From positions 496,001-560,000 of the forward strand of contig CP061009.1 of NCBI GenBank assembly GCA_025808375.1: 64,000 bases of DNA, read 5' to 3'. Positions 1 through 9,412 of the stretch are shown here, one piece after another. Each line of letters begins with the position of its first letter. Within the stretch, counting starts at the first letter, position 1. A program made the translations under genes and the position numbers. The notes under the pieces are model-generated. The model saw only the letters and a list, made by a program, of their open reading frames with translations. It ran no database searches and was not told the origin of the DNA. This stretch comes from Duncaniella muricolitica. GTDB taxonomy: Bacteria; Bacteroidota; Bacteroidia; Bacteroidales; Muribaculaceae.

Positions 1-2
1 TC

Positions 3-563
3 AATGCCGACAGCTACATCGAATTTCCCGAACGCTTCCGCAAGGGCGCACGCATGGTAGCCGTCAGTGGAGAAGTATTTTTTAAGATTACACCCGATGC
101 TTCCTCACCCTTTATTGTGAAATCGCCTCAGATAGACGTGCGAGTGCTCGGGACCGAATTTAACTTCAACAACTACACACCTGACAACACCCAGGTGGCA
201 CTTGTCAGCGGCAAGGTGGAGATACTCTCGCCCGAAGGCTCCGGACTTGCCACACTCTCGCCGGGCGAAGCGGCCGTGTGTGACGCCGACGGCAGCGTGG
301 ACGTTGAGAACGTGGACACCTACGCGCTCACCCAGTGGGTCGAGGGATTTTTCTATTTTGACGAAGTGCCGCTGATAGAGGTGCTGCGCGAGCTGGGCCG
401 GTGGTACAACATGGGCGTCGTGTTTCACAACCGCGAAGTGATGAGCAAAAAAGTCCACTTTTCGGCCATGCGCACCGAGCCCGTGGAGCTCGCAATCGAG
501 AGCCTTAACCGGCTGAACATTGCCGAAATCAAAGTGGTCGGTCATGACATTATTGTCGACTGA
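3..563 (+). CDS. FecR-family anti-sigma factor, C-terminal part (5' end outside the window)
   Basis: The reading frame is open from the window edge and stops at 563, so the cytoplasmic tail and membrane helix lie upstream and are not seen. The visible part is the periplasmic FecR domain: the run beginning NADSYIEFPERF, then the GEVFFKI strand and the VLGTEFNFNNY segment, followed by the C-terminal DUF4974-like half (FFYFDEVPLIEVLRELGRWY). FecR proteins receive a signal from an STN-bearing TonB receptor and control an ECF sigma factor. The next gene is exactly such a receptor, so the pair is probably one signalling unit. The sigma gene is expected upstream of base 1. Confidence 0.9.
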   Translation, partial: NADSYIEFPERFRKGARMVAVSGEVFFKITPDASSPFIVKSPQIDVRVLGTEFNFNNYTPDNTQVALVSGKVEILSPEGSGLATLSPGEAAVCDADGSVDVENVDTYALTQWVEGFFYFDEVPLIEVLRELGRWYNMGVVFHNREVMSKKVHFSAMRTEPVELAIESLNRLNIAEIKVVGHDIIVD

Positions 564-675
564 ATTGTAGAAAAATTGATATAAATTCAAATATTTTTAC
601 ACAATAGGGGTACTGATTCTATGAAATGGTTGTCTTTTAAGAAAAATTATACATCAACCATTATCATTTTATCAC

Positions 676-3600
676 ATGCCAACCAAATCAATCAAAAATC
701 ACAGCCTGTTAGGAATGTTAAGGCTGGTGGGACTGTTGATGTGCCTGTTCATGCTAAGCCCTGCGCATGCATCGGCTCAGAAAAATGCCGGCACTCCCAT
801 AACCTACAAGTGTGAGAACGAGAAGTTGTCAAAAGCTCTGAGCGAAGTGGAACGTCTCTCGGGCTACTATCGGCTACAGTATCTCAGCGAGGATGTGTCG
901 CCCTATCGGGTGTCGGGATCATTTGATAAGGCTACGGTTGAGACGGTAGTGACACAACTGCTGAAAGCGACACCCCTGCGCTGCAGTGTCAACGGACGTT
1001 ACATAGAGATTTACAATCCTAAGGTAAAGGCGGCGAAGACGTTTAGCATCAGTGGTTCAGTCACCGACGAGGAGGGCGAGCCTCTTGTCGGGGCCATCAT
1101 AGCCGTCAGCGGCACCGACTATGGCGCGATAGCGGATATGGACGGTAAGTTCTCGCTCAAAGTCAATACCGTCAAACCCGTATTATCGGTAAGTTATGTA
1201 GGCATGCTCACCCGTGACATCCCCGTGAGCGAGTCGGATGCCGGCAAGCCACTCAGCGTGGTGCTGCGCCCCGCAGTCGAAATGATGAGCGAAGTCGTAG
1301 TCACAGGCTATCAGGAAATCAAGAAAGAAAAAATGACCGGCTCGGTAGCGACTGTCTCGTCGGCCAAACTCGAGGAACGCTACACCCAAAACCTCCTTGC
1401 CAATCTCGAAGGCCAGGTGGCCGGTCTCTCCACCTATGGAGGAAAGCCTGTGATACGTGGTGCCGGCACACTCTACGGCTCCACGGCCCCGTTGCTTGTA
1501 GTCGACGGTATGCCTATCGAGGGTAACATCGAGGACCTTAATCCCTACGACATCGAGAGTGTCAACGTGCTCAAGGATGCCGCCGCGGCAGCTATCTACG
1601 GAGCCCGCGCTGCCAACGGTATCATTGTGATTTCCACCAAGAACGCCAAGAAGCAGGGCAAAATCGACATCGACTTCGCCACCAATATTACTTGGTATGA
1701 GAAGCGTAATGTCGATTATGCCGACAACTACTACATGACACCGGCCCAGCAGGTAGCGGTGGAGAGCGACTATTGGGAATATGCCTATATGAGCGGAGAG
1801 AAACCCAACAGTGTCAGCAATATGGAACGGGAATTGTCAAACGGTTATTCCATATCGCCGCTTGAATATGCGTATTATCAGTTGGCCAAAGGTGAAATTA
1901 ACCGTAGTCAACTCGAAGCAACAAAAGCACTGTTGTCAAACAATAATTTTGCCAAAGACCTTGCCGACAATATGCTACACCGTCAAGTAGTGCAGCAATA
2001 CAACCTCTCTTTGCGACAGTCATCCGACAAAGCCCGCAATAATGTCGTGGTCAACTATAAGCATGACAATGTGGGCAAGTATAATCACCATAATGACTGG
2101 TTTAACGTATATTACAAAGGCAGTTTTGACTTGGCCAAATGGCTCACCGCGACAGTAAGTATCAATGGAGTGTATTCCAATGTTCAGGAATACGGAGGCG
2201 ATTATAATACTGAAAGCATTTATGATCCTTTCGGCAATTTGCCATATGTATCGTATAAAAACGCTGACGGTTCTACTCGTCCGTTCTATTATGGTGGCTG
2301 GGGAAATGAATATACACAATACTGGTCTCTGCAGGACGGTATAGCCGACATGATAGTCAATCCCCGTCAGGAAGCACTTGATAATGTTCAGACCACACGC
2401 CGTCAGGAGATGCGCTATCATGCCGATCTGCTCTTTAAAGTACTTCCGGGCCTTACAGCCAATGCCCAATTTATATATGAAGTCACAGCCAAACGCATGC
2501 GCAACTATGCCAACGAGAACAGCTATGCGGCACGTGTAATGAAAAATGGTTTTGCTGATTATCGAAACGGCAAGGTCGTATATCTGACTCCTGAGAACGG
2601 AGGTATCCTCAAGACCGAGAATGTCGACGGCAACTATTGGACTCTGCGCGGTCAGCTCAATTATACACGTAAATTCTTTGACAAGCACGAGATTTCAGCA
2701 ATAGCCGGTACGGAGTTTCGTCAGACGAGAATGTGGGGAGAGAAGCAGTTGCTCCTCGGTTATGACGACCAGCTTCAGACTTCGGCCAATCACACTGTTG
2801 ACTTCAACGCTCTTAAAAATCTCTACTCGGCTCCTTACTGGAAGATAGGCACCTATTCAGGCCGTATCAACACTTATCAGTTTCAGCGCGACCAAGGTAT
2901 AGTACCCGAAGTGCGTCACCGTTACGCCTCAGGCTATTTCAATGCGACATACACCTATGATGACCGTTACAATTTGTTTGGTTCATATCGTAAGGATTAT
3001 GCCGATGTCTATGGACTTAATGCCAAGTTCCGCGGAAAACCGCTGTGGTCGGTCGGTGCAGGATGGAATATACATAAAGAAGACTTCATGCATGATTTCA
3101 CTTATGTTGATTTTCTCAAGTTGCGCTATTCATATGGTGTGACGGGTAATATATATCAGGGTGTTACATCTTATATGACTGCTACTACCGGTCTGACCAA
3201 CCGCGATACAAATGTTCCTTATGGAGAAATCGGTTCTCCGGCCAACCCCAACCTCCGTTGGGAGCAGAACCGTACACACAATGTCGGTATAGATTTCAGT
3301 CTCTTTGACTATCGTTTGCGAGGCAATGTGGATTACTATCGTAAGGAAGGTCGTGATATATTCGGTAACAAACTGCTTGACACGACCACCGGTTTCAGTG
3401 CTATGAATGCGAACGTTGCTTCAATTCTCAATCAAGGTATTGAGCTCTCAGTCGGCTATGATTGGTTTCGTCCATCATATAAAAATGATTTCTCATGGAC
3501 AACCAATGTGACGTTATCATACAATACCAATAAGGTGACATATGTGGAGAATCCTCAGACCAGTGCGTATGGTCTTATTAACACTCCTTATAAAACAGGT

Positions 3601-4233
3601 TATCCTGTCAACACGCTGTGGATGCTCCAGTTTGCCGGAATTGACGACACTCCGGGCTCGGAAGGACAGTCGCTTTATTACAACGGCTATGGCGAAAAGG
3701 TGCACGAAGTGTATTATTATGGTGATGCCTCCGCGCTTGCTTTTGGCGGACAGTCTGATCCCAAAGTGATTGTTGGACTTGATAACCAGATTAAGTGGCG
3801 TGATTTCTCCATTGGGTTCCTTCTTGCCTATTATGGCGGTCACAAAATGTTCTGTCTTCCGTTCCGAGATAGATTTGAGGGCGATTTTTATGGGCCTGTC
3901 GCGTCTTACTATCTTGATAGCTGGACTCCTGATAATCCATCGGATGTTCCTGCAATCGGTCAGTGGGCTCACTCTTCGTCAACGGATTCCTCGCCCGATG
4001 TCTCCAGCCGTGCACTTCATGATGCGGATTTCATCAAGTTTCGCAATATAATATTCGGATATGATGTACCCGTCAGCGTTCTTCGTCATCTTGGAGTCAA
4101 CCGCTGCTCGCTACGTTTCCAGATTAATGACCCAAAGGCTGTCTGGACCAAAGACAAGGTGGATTTCGATCCCGAGACAGGTGGACTACGTATTCCTTCA
4201 AGCTATGTATTCGGTCTCAATATCAATCTATAA
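676..4233 (+). CDS. SusC/RagA-type TonB-dependent outer-membrane transporter with STN signalling domain
   Basis: The 1185-residue product has a signal peptide (residues 1-34), an STN domain (about 45-105, YKCENEKLSKALSEVERLSG), a carboxypeptidase-regulatory-like domain (about 122-200), a TonB plug starting near VVVTGYQEIKKEKMTGS, and a beta-barrel. STN domains contact FecR anti-sigma factors, which fits the gene just upstream. The protein should import a nutrient together with the SusD-like lipoprotein encoded 12 bases downstream. The start at 676 is chosen because it opens directly into the signal peptide. The frame is open back to 625, but no other ATG is available there. The substrate cannot be told from the sequence. 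Confidence 0.93.
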   Translation: MPTKSIKNHSLLGMLRLVGLLMCLFMLSPAHASAQKNAGTPITYKCENEKLSKALSEVERLSGYYRLQYLSEDVSPYRVSGSFDKATVETVVTQLLKATPLRCSVNGRYIEIYNPKVKAAKTFSISGSVTDEEGEPLVGAIIAVSGTDYGAIADMDGKFSLKVNTVKPVLSVSYVGMLTRDIPVSESDAGKPLSVVLRPAVEMMSEVVVTGYQEIKKEKMTGSVATVSSAKLEERYTQNLLANLEGQVAGLSTYGGKPVIRGAGTLYGSTAPLLVVDGMPIEGNIEDLNPYDIESVNVLKDAAAAAIYGARAANGIIVISTKNAKKQGKIDIDFATNITWYEKRNVDYADNYYMTPAQQVAVESDYWEYAYMSGEKPNSVSNMERELSNGYSISPLEYAYYQLAKGEINRSQLEATKALLSNNNFAKDLADNMLHRQVVQQYNLSLRQSSDKARNNVVVNYKHDNVGKYNHHNDWFNVYYKGSFDLAKWLTATVSINGVYSNVQEYGGDYNTESIYDPFGNLPYVSYKNADGSTRPFYYGGWGNEYTQYWSLQDGIADMIVNPRQEALDNVQTTRRQEMRYHADLLFKVLPGLTANAQFIYEVTAKRMRNYANENSYAARVMKNGFADYRNGKVVYLTPENGGILKTENVDGNYWTLRGQLNYTRKFFDKHEISAIAGTEFRQTRMWGEKQLLLGYDDQLQTSANHTVDFNALKNLYSAPYWKIGTYSGRINTYQFQRDQGIVPEVRHRYASGYFNATYTYDDRYNLFGSYRKDYADVYGLNAKFRGKPLWSVGAGWNIHKEDFMHDFTYVDFLKLRYSYGVTGNIYQGVTSYMTATTGLTNRDTNVPYGEIGSPANPNLRWEQNRTHNVGIDFSLFDYRLRGNVDYYRKEGRDIFGNKLLDTTTGFSAMNANVASILNQGIELSVGYDWFRPSYKNDFSWTTNVTLSYNTNKVTYVENPQTSAYGLINTPYKTGYPVNTLWMLQFAGIDDTPGSEGQSLYYNGYGEKVHEVYYYGDASALAFGGQSDPKVIVGLDNQIKWRDFSIGFLLAYYGGHKMFCLPFRDRFEGDFYGPVASYYLDSWTPDNPSDVPAIGQWAHSSSTDSSPDVSSRALHDADFIKFRNIIFGYDVPVSVLRHLGVNRCSLRFQINDPKAVWTKDKVDFDPETGGLRIPSSYVFGLNINL

Positions 4234-4245
4234 ACCATCACAATC

Positions 4246-5748
4246 ATGACGATTAAAACATTTCTAAATATAGCGGCCATTTCGGTGGTTTCAACACTCT
4301 CGCTACAGTCGTGCGAAAGTTTCACCGATATTGACCAAAAAGGCACTAATCTTCTATCCAAGACCTCCGATCTCGAACTGTTGCTCAATAGACGGTATAG
4401 TCTTGAATATACTGATATGGGTACTGTAAACGGCGATATGATTGATGGCTTTGAATGTGGCTACATTCCCTCCGAACTGGAGAAAGCCACCAAATCAACG
4501 CCCATCATTCTGCTTACTCTTGATGAGCAAGCCCATGCTTCAGTGCTTCCTGTCACCAACAGTAATGACGGTTATTATGGCAGTTGTTATCAGGTGATAG
4601 GTCGTGTATGCAATCCGATACTTTCGCTTGCTGATGAGGCTGAGGGCCCCTTGGAACATAAAAATCGCTTGAAGGCTGAGGCTTACGCCATGCGGGCGTT
4701 CTTCGAGTATGCCGCTGCCCAGAAATATGCCAGGGTGTATAATCCGGCAACGGCCGATGCCGAGATGTGTGTGCCTATTGTACCGGAAAGCTGGGACATT
4801 CAGATTCCGACCACACAAAGCACTCAGAAAGAAGTGTATGCTCAGATTCTTTCCGACCTGGATAATGCTATAAGTCTTGACGCACTTCCCGAAGTGGCGA
4901 TTAACCGTATGCGTTTCTGTGCGGCAATGCCCTATGCAGTCAAGGCCCATGTGCTCATGTCTATGCACGATTATGAGGGGGCGGCACTCGCAGCATCCGA
5001 GGCACTGAAAAGAGGCGATGTAATCAATGACTATGCCGATTATCTGGTCGATGATATGTCCACATATGGTTGTCCGATTACAAAGTTTGTCCCAGTTACT
5101 CCGTTGAATCTTGACGAAAACTATTTTGCCTCATCCGTTCAGATAAATTATAACATTATCATGCCGGACAGTGATAAGATGTTTGAGGATGGTTCTTATA
5201 TGAAGGATAACCTGATAACAACCCTATTGTCCGGCAGGGGCTCTTACTTTCCGGGGGATCTTGTTAGCGACTCATTGGAGATACTCAAAAGAAATGAGAC
5301 TAATTATGGAGTTCCTTACAATGTGACCAGTGACTTGGAGTCTACACATAACCAGATAGGCATAAAGACTACTCACATGTATCTGATATTGGCGGAGTGC
5401 GCCATTAATAAGGGACGTATTGACGAAGCGATGGGATATCTTGATATGATACGTGTAAAACGTATTGCTACTTCTCATTACAAGCCTCTTCTCGGCAATG
5501 TGACCACAAAGACAGATGCAATAGCGGCTCTCAAGAGAACTGCCCATGGCGAGTATTGCTACTCGATATGGAATTTCATTACCTGTAAACGATGGACCAT
5601 ACTTGACGACTACAAGGAGACTCGTACAAGAGAACTTTTAGGCAAGACATACACCCTCACGCCTGAGTCGGATATGTGGGTATTTCCATTCCCTGTCACT
5701 GTAATATCACAGAACCCAAATATCAAGAATAACTACACAACAAAATAA
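4246..5748 (+). CDS. SusD/RagB-like nutrient-binding outer-membrane lipoprotein
   Basis: The 500-residue product begins with a lipoprotein signal ending in LQSC (Cys23). It has the SusD layout: an N-terminal SusD-like section with helical repeats (RLKAEAYAMRAFFEYAAAQKYAR) and a C-terminal section ending in the family's typical VFPFPVTVISQNPNIKNN-like tail. It follows the SusC gene by 12 bases and should form the lid of that transporter at the cell surface. No enzyme for glycan breakdown is encoded in this operon inside the window, so the ligand may be something other than a polysaccharide. Confidence 0.9.
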   Translation: MTIKTFLNIAAISVVSTLSLQSCESFTDIDQKGTNLLSKTSDLELLLNRRYSLEYTDMGTVNGDMIDGFECGYIPSELEKATKSTPIILLTLDEQAHASVLPVTNSNDGYYGSCYQVIGRVCNPILSLADEAEGPLEHKNRLKAEAYAMRAFFEYAAAQKYARVYNPATADAEMCVPIVPESWDIQIPTTQSTQKEVYAQILSDLDNAISLDALPEVAINRMRFCAAMPYAVKAHVLMSMHDYEGAALAASEALKRGDVINDYADYLVDDMSTYGCPITKFVPVTPLNLDENYFASSVQINYNIIMPDSDKMFEDGSYMKDNLITTLLSGRGSYFPGDLVSDSLEILKRNETNYGVPYNVTSDLESTHNQIGIKTTHMYLILAECAINKGRIDEAMGYLDMIRVKRIATSHYKPLLGNVTTKTDAIAALKRTAHGEYCYSIWNFITCKRWTILDDYKETRTRELLGKTYTLTPESDMWVFPFPVTVISQNPNIKNNYTTK

Positions 5749-5779
5749 ATATCAGAACATTTCGTGATTAAAAAGCATT

Positions 5780-6928
5780 ATGAAACATTTATTAATTCCT
5801 GCCTCCGCTCTTTTGTTGCTTATCGGGTGTTCGGCTCCCAAGAGTGACAATACATTTACCATCAACGGCACTGTCAACGGAGCTGCTGACGGCGAATATG
5901 TCATTGCTTCAATCCATAACAGCATTGACGGAGTGGTAAATGACACGGTTGAAATCCATGACGGACACTTTACTTTCACAGGTGAAGTCGCTCCATACGG
6001 AGGATTGGCCTATATAACTTATGGCGAGGAGTCCGAGCCATATAAGGGTGACAATCAGACAGGTCTTTATTTCAGCCAGGGCGTGACTGACATTACATTT
6101 GACAAGGGTAAGGTAAATCAAGCCATTGTCTCCGGCTCGCGTCAGCAGGAGATAGATGAGAGCCTCAGTAAATTCTATGAAGAGTATTGGGCGCGCCAAA
6201 AAAAGCTCAGAGCCGATTATGAGCAGGGACTTATATCCAAGGAAGAGTATGATAGACAGGCCGAAGCTGCCTTCCGCGAATTTCCCGCCACACAGGCAAA
6301 GTATGTAGCCGAGAATCCTGATACATATTGGGCCTACAGGATGTTACTATCATTATCATCCCGTTATGATGCCGAGAAGTGTGATTCGCTCTATACTCTT
6401 ATTTCACCCGAGTTGAAGGCGGACGACAAAGAGCTTGCAGTTGCTATCGAAGCATGTCAGGCTACACAGCCCGGCAAGCCGGCTCCTGAGCTTAAAGGTC
6501 ACGATCCTCTGAGAGACATTGATTTCAGCCTTGCGGATCTGAAAGGCAAATATGTAGTGATAGATTTCTGGGCCACATGGTGTAAAGGCTGTGTGATGGG
6601 ATTGCCCCATATCAGAGAACTTTATGACAAGTATCACGACAAAGGGCTCGAAGTACTGGCTATGTCATCGGACTATGATGTCACTGTCTGGAAGCAGTAT
6701 ATGGAATCGCACGACATGAAGGACTATTATAATATCCTTGTGTTTGAGGATGCATCGACCGACCAATCGGGACGCATATTGAATGATTCCAGAGACAACC
6801 GTCAGTCTCGCCGCTATAACGTCACATTCATTCCCCGCACATTTCTCATCGGTCCCGACGGCAATATCATAGGTGACCTCGAAGGAGAGGACCTTGACAA
6901 GAAACTTGTCGAGATATTCGGTGAGTAG
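5780..6928 (+). CDS. Thioredoxin-like lipoprotein (DUF4369 plus TlpA/AhpC-TSA domain)
   Basis: The 382-residue product carries a lipobox (LIGCS, Cys17), a DUF4369-like beta domain (about 27-120, FTINGTVNGAADGEYV), a charged helical linker (about 125-165) and a C-terminal thioredoxin fold. Its active-site motif is WATWCKGC (Cys268, Cys271), and the cis-Pro segment is FIPRTFLIGPDG. It should act as a thiol-disulfide oxidoreductase on the periplasmic side of the envelope. Genes of this type are often last in STN-SusC/SusD operons of Bacteroidetes, and that is the case here (31 bases after susD). Confidence 0.88.
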   Translation: MKHLLIPASALLLLIGCSAPKSDNTFTINGTVNGAADGEYVIASIHNSIDGVVNDTVEIHDGHFTFTGEVAPYGGLAYITYGEESEPYKGDNQTGLYFSQGVTDITFDKGKVNQAIVSGSRQQEIDESLSKFYEEYWARQKKLRADYEQGLISKEEYDRQAEAAFREFPATQAKYVAENPDTYWAYRMLLSLSSRYDAEKCDSLYTLISPELKADDKELAVAIEACQATQPGKPAPELKGHDPLRDIDFSLADLKGKYVVIDFWATWCKGCVMGLPHIRELYDKYHDKGLEVLAMSSDYDVTVWKQYMESHDMKDYYNILVFEDASTDQSGRILNDSRDNRQSRRYNVTFIPRTFLIGPDGNIIGDLEGEDLDKKLVEIFGE

Positions 6929-6999
6929 ACTTCTGATTCAGGACTACGAACGATAACAGCTTCAAAAAACATTCGTAATAACTCTTTACAGAATATAAC

Positions 7000-7117
7000 G
7001 GGAGACAAAAGCCTCAAAAAGAGACAAAAGTTTTTTTGAAATCATTAAATGATTGGTTTATAATGAGATTGAAAAACTTTTGTTTCTTTTGAGGCTTTTC
7101 TTCTTTTGTATCTCTTT
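7000..7117. repeat. Palindromic intergenic element, copy A (imperfect inverted repeat)
   Basis: Two arms (about 7000-7037 and 7071-7117) are inverted copies of one another, sharing blocks such as AAAGCCTCAAAA and ACAAAAGTTTTT around a loop of about 33 bases. It lies between the convergent thioredoxin-like and M18 genes, so it may serve as a bidirectional terminator. The half-site matches elements at 21891-21940 and 28128-28260. Confidence 0.8.
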
Positions 7118-7131
7118 AGTTGGGCAAGGGG

Positions 7132-8433
7132 TTATTCCGAGAAGAAAGTGCGGAAGGCGCGGACTGTGTAGGCCTGGTCGATGGTCGAGCCTGTCTCGCG
7201 CACCGAATGCATGGCCCAGAGGGCGTTGCCCATGTCGACACCGCGCAGGTCCATCTGGGCGGTGAGTATATTGCCGAGGGTGGAGCCGCCGGGGACATCG
7301 CTGTGGTTGACAAATGTCTGGCAGGGCACTCCGGCTTTCTCGCAGATGGCTTTGAATACGGCCGATGAGTCAGCATCGGTCATGTATTTGCATCGGGCGT
7401 TGATTTTGATTACAGGGCCTCCGCCGACTACGGGATGGTTGGTGGGGTCGTATTTTTCGGCATAGTTGGGATGGAAAGCGTGGGCATTGTCGGCCGAAAT
7501 CATGAATGACGAGGCTATGGCGCGTGCAAAGTCTTCGTCATTTCCTCCGAGCGAGCGGGTGATGCGGCGGAGCATTTCGGCCAGCACGGGCGAGGCCGCG
7601 CCCTGCTTGGTGCCTGAGCCGGTCTCCTCATTGTCAAAGATAGCCATGACGCGGGTCTGTGGACATTTACCGGTAGCCGAGAGCAGAGCCTCGAGAGCGG
7701 CGTGCACCATGCTCAGGTCATCGAGACGTCCCGACGAGACGAGTTCTTCGTTCATGCCTGTGAGGCAGGCCGGGGTGGTGTCGTAGAGCGAGAGGTCAAA
7801 GTCGAGTATATCCTCAAGGCGGCATTGCAGCTTTTCGGCCACAAGGCGCAGCAACAGGTTGTCGGCTTCGGCGCGCTCCTTGACGATGCCTATCACGGGA
7901 AGCATGTCTTTCTGGGCCGAGAGGCGGTTGCCCTCGTTGACAGCGCGGTTGAAATGTATGGCAAGGTGAGGGATGGTGAGGAGCGGACGGTCAAACTTTA
8001 CCAGTTCGCGGCGGGGGTTGAGGGGATCGTCGCTGCGCAACACCACACGTCCGGCTATCGAGAGCGGACGGTCAAACCATGTGTAGTAGATGGGGCCTCC
8101 ATACACCTCGACGTTGAGTTTTACTATGCCACCGTCCGATACCATCTCGGGGTGGGGCTTGATGCGAAACGTGGGCGAGTCGCTGTGGGCGGCAATGATG
8201 CGAAATCCTGCCGACGGGGCTCCCTCGGCCACATCGACGGCAAAGACCGCACTGTCGTTTTTCACCATATAATATTTGCCTCCCGGCCTGATGTCCCAGG
8301 CTTGGGTTGGGTCGAGGCGTTCATATCCGGCAGCGTCGAGACGGTTGGCTACGGTGAGCGCGGCGTAGAAATTCACCGGGCTTTGGTCGAGAAACTCCAT
8401 GAGTCCCCGGGCTATTGTCTTGGTTTCTTGCAT
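7132..8433 (-). CDS. apeB: M18 family aspartyl aminopeptidase
   Basis: The 433-residue product matches the length of M18 aminopeptidases. Metal-binding and catalytic blocks are visible in order: AAHSDSPTFRIKPHPE, SGRLDDLSMVHAAL, FDNEETGSGTKQGAASP, ISADNAHAFHPNYAEKYDPT and NHSDVPGGSTLGNI. It is a cytosolic dinuclear-zinc exopeptidase that removes N-terminal, mainly acidic, residues from peptides. It stands alone on the minus strand with its own consensus promoter upstream. Its 3' end faces the palindromic element at 7000-7117. The gene symbol rests on family membership only. Confidence 0.93.
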   Translation of the reverse strand: MQETKTIARGLMEFLDQSPVNFYAALTVANRLDAAGYERLDPTQAWDIRPGGKYYMVKNDSAVFAVDVAEGAPSAGFRIIAAHSDSPTFRIKPHPEMVSDGGIVKLNVEVYGGPIYYTWFDRPLSIAGRVVLRSDDPLNPRRELVKFDRPLLTIPHLAIHFNRAVNEGNRLSAQKDMLPVIGIVKERAEADNLLLRLVAEKLQCRLEDILDFDLSLYDTTPACLTGMNEELVSSGRLDDLSMVHAALEALLSATGKCPQTRVMAIFDNEETGSGTKQGAASPVLAEMLRRITRSLGGNDEDFARAIASSFMISADNAHAFHPNYAEKYDPTNHPVVGGGPVIKINARCKYMTDADSSAVFKAICEKAGVPCQTFVNHSDVPGGSTLGNILTAQMDLRGVDMGNALWAMHSVRETGSTIDQAYTVRAFRTFFSE

Positions 8434-8465
8434 TGGGGTGGTGCATTATTAAGGGTATGTATGCG

Positions 8466-8496
8466 CAAATCTAATCAAATTACTTCAATCCTGCAA
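8466..8496 (-). promoter_or_regulatory. Predicted promoter of the M18 aminopeptidase gene
   Basis: On the minus strand TTG (8494-8496) is followed after 20 bases by TAGATTTG (8466-8473). This fits the Bacteroidetes consensus and is 33 bases from the start codon. Confidence 0.7.
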
Positions 8497-8591
8497 TCCG
8501 GCGAGTCGAATTATCCCGGAGAATAATGTGTCGCTCCATGCCTGAGGATTCAAATAATCTCCTAACATCCAATATTTTTCATCTGTTTTAT

Positions 8592-8622
8592 TGTCAGAAT
8601 GGAAAAATCTCGCTAATTTTGC
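8592..8622 (+). promoter_or_regulatory. Predicted orphan promoter ahead of a small RNA
   Basis: TTG (8592-8594), 20 bases, then TAATTTTG (8615-8622) match the Bacteroidetes promoter. No start codon of a supported gene lies within 280 bases, and a terminator hairpin follows after about 55 bases. Confidence 0.65.
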
Positions 8623-8627
8623 ACCAT

Positions 8628-8717
8628 AAATCATCCCCATCCCCAATTCACTTTAATTCAACCCATTTAAGTGAATAAAAAGTCGGGCAGTTCGTGAGAA
8701 CAGCCCGACTTTATTGT
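8628..8717 (+). ncRNA. Candidate small RNA of about 90 nucleotides
   Basis: The interval runs from the expected transcription start of the 8592-8622 promoter to a terminator. It contains two consecutive hairpins: TTCACTT (8647-8653) pairing with AAGTGAA (8669-8675), and the GC-rich terminator at 8678-8714. No plausible open reading frame is present. It does not resemble an RNA family I can name, and the 5' end is inferred only from the promoter. Confidence 0.5.
8678..8716 (+). terminator. Rho-independent terminator of the candidate small RNA
   Basis: AAAGTCGGGC pairs with GCCCGACTTT around a 14-base loop, followed by TATTG. The nearest upstream gene is on the other strand, so this terminator must serve a transcript that starts in the intergenic region. 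Confidence 0.75.
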
Positions 8718-8910
8718 TGACAGGCAGGGGGCGGTAACACTGTAACTTGACCTCTAAACTTCTTTTTCCTCATTAATAGTTTCACTTTTGTTTATTATCT
8801 GACAAGATACGAATATATAGAAATCGTTCGATACATTTTTTAACAGTTGAATTTCGTCGATTTTGACGAGATTTTGTCTTATTTAGTAGAAGCATCATTA
8901 ACAAGTCCGT

Positions 8911-9411
8911 ATGTTCAGGAAGTCAAAGCGTAATACCGTAAGTAAGATAATTGAGGATAATCTTGATTATCTCGTTCGTTTTGCATATTTCCGTCTTGGA
9001 AATCACGTAGAAGCAGAGGACCTTGTGTATGATGCGGTTCTTCGATTTCTGGAGAAGGCTCCTGATGATATTAGACCGGAAAGCGTCAGGTTGTATTTGT
9101 TTAGGATAGTTCACAATCTTTGTCTTGACAAGACACGCGCAGGACATAAGGACTGGGTTACTATCGATGGGATAGATATCGAAGACAGTACAACAGACAG
9201 TCTCGATCTTGAAGATGCAGACCGTATAAATGCTTGTCTTGATAGTATTCCACAGCGTGAGGCTGACGTAATAAGAATGAATGTGATTGACAATCTTTCA
9301 TTTGTCGAAATAAGCGTAATCCTTTCAATCCCCCAGTCAACAGCCAAGTCCAGGTATAGGTCGGGCATGGATAAACTCAGAAAACTATTCATTAACAATA
9401 AATTGTCATAG
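8911..9411 (+). CDS. ECF-type RNA polymerase sigma factor
   Basis: The 166-residue product has sigma-70 region 2 (about 14-80, YLVRFAYFRLGNHVEAEDLVYDAVLRFL) and region 4 with its helix-turn-helix (about 105-160, SIPQREADVIRMNVIDNLSFVEISVILSIPQSTAKSRY). It directs RNA polymerase to a small regulon. The next two genes follow at 1 and 28 bases and encode a membrane anti-sigma candidate and an outer-membrane barrel, so this is probably an envelope-signal operon. No clear promoter of the housekeeping type was seen upstream, which would suit autoregulation. Confidence 0.93.
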   Translation: MFRKSKRNTVSKIIEDNLDYLVRFAYFRLGNHVEAEDLVYDAVLRFLEKAPDDIRPESVRLYLFRIVHNLCLDKTRAGHKDWVTIDGIDIEDSTTDSLDLEDADRINACLDSIPQREADVIRMNVIDNLSFVEISVILSIPQSTAKSRYRSGMDKLRKLFINNKLS

Positions 9412-9412
9412 C

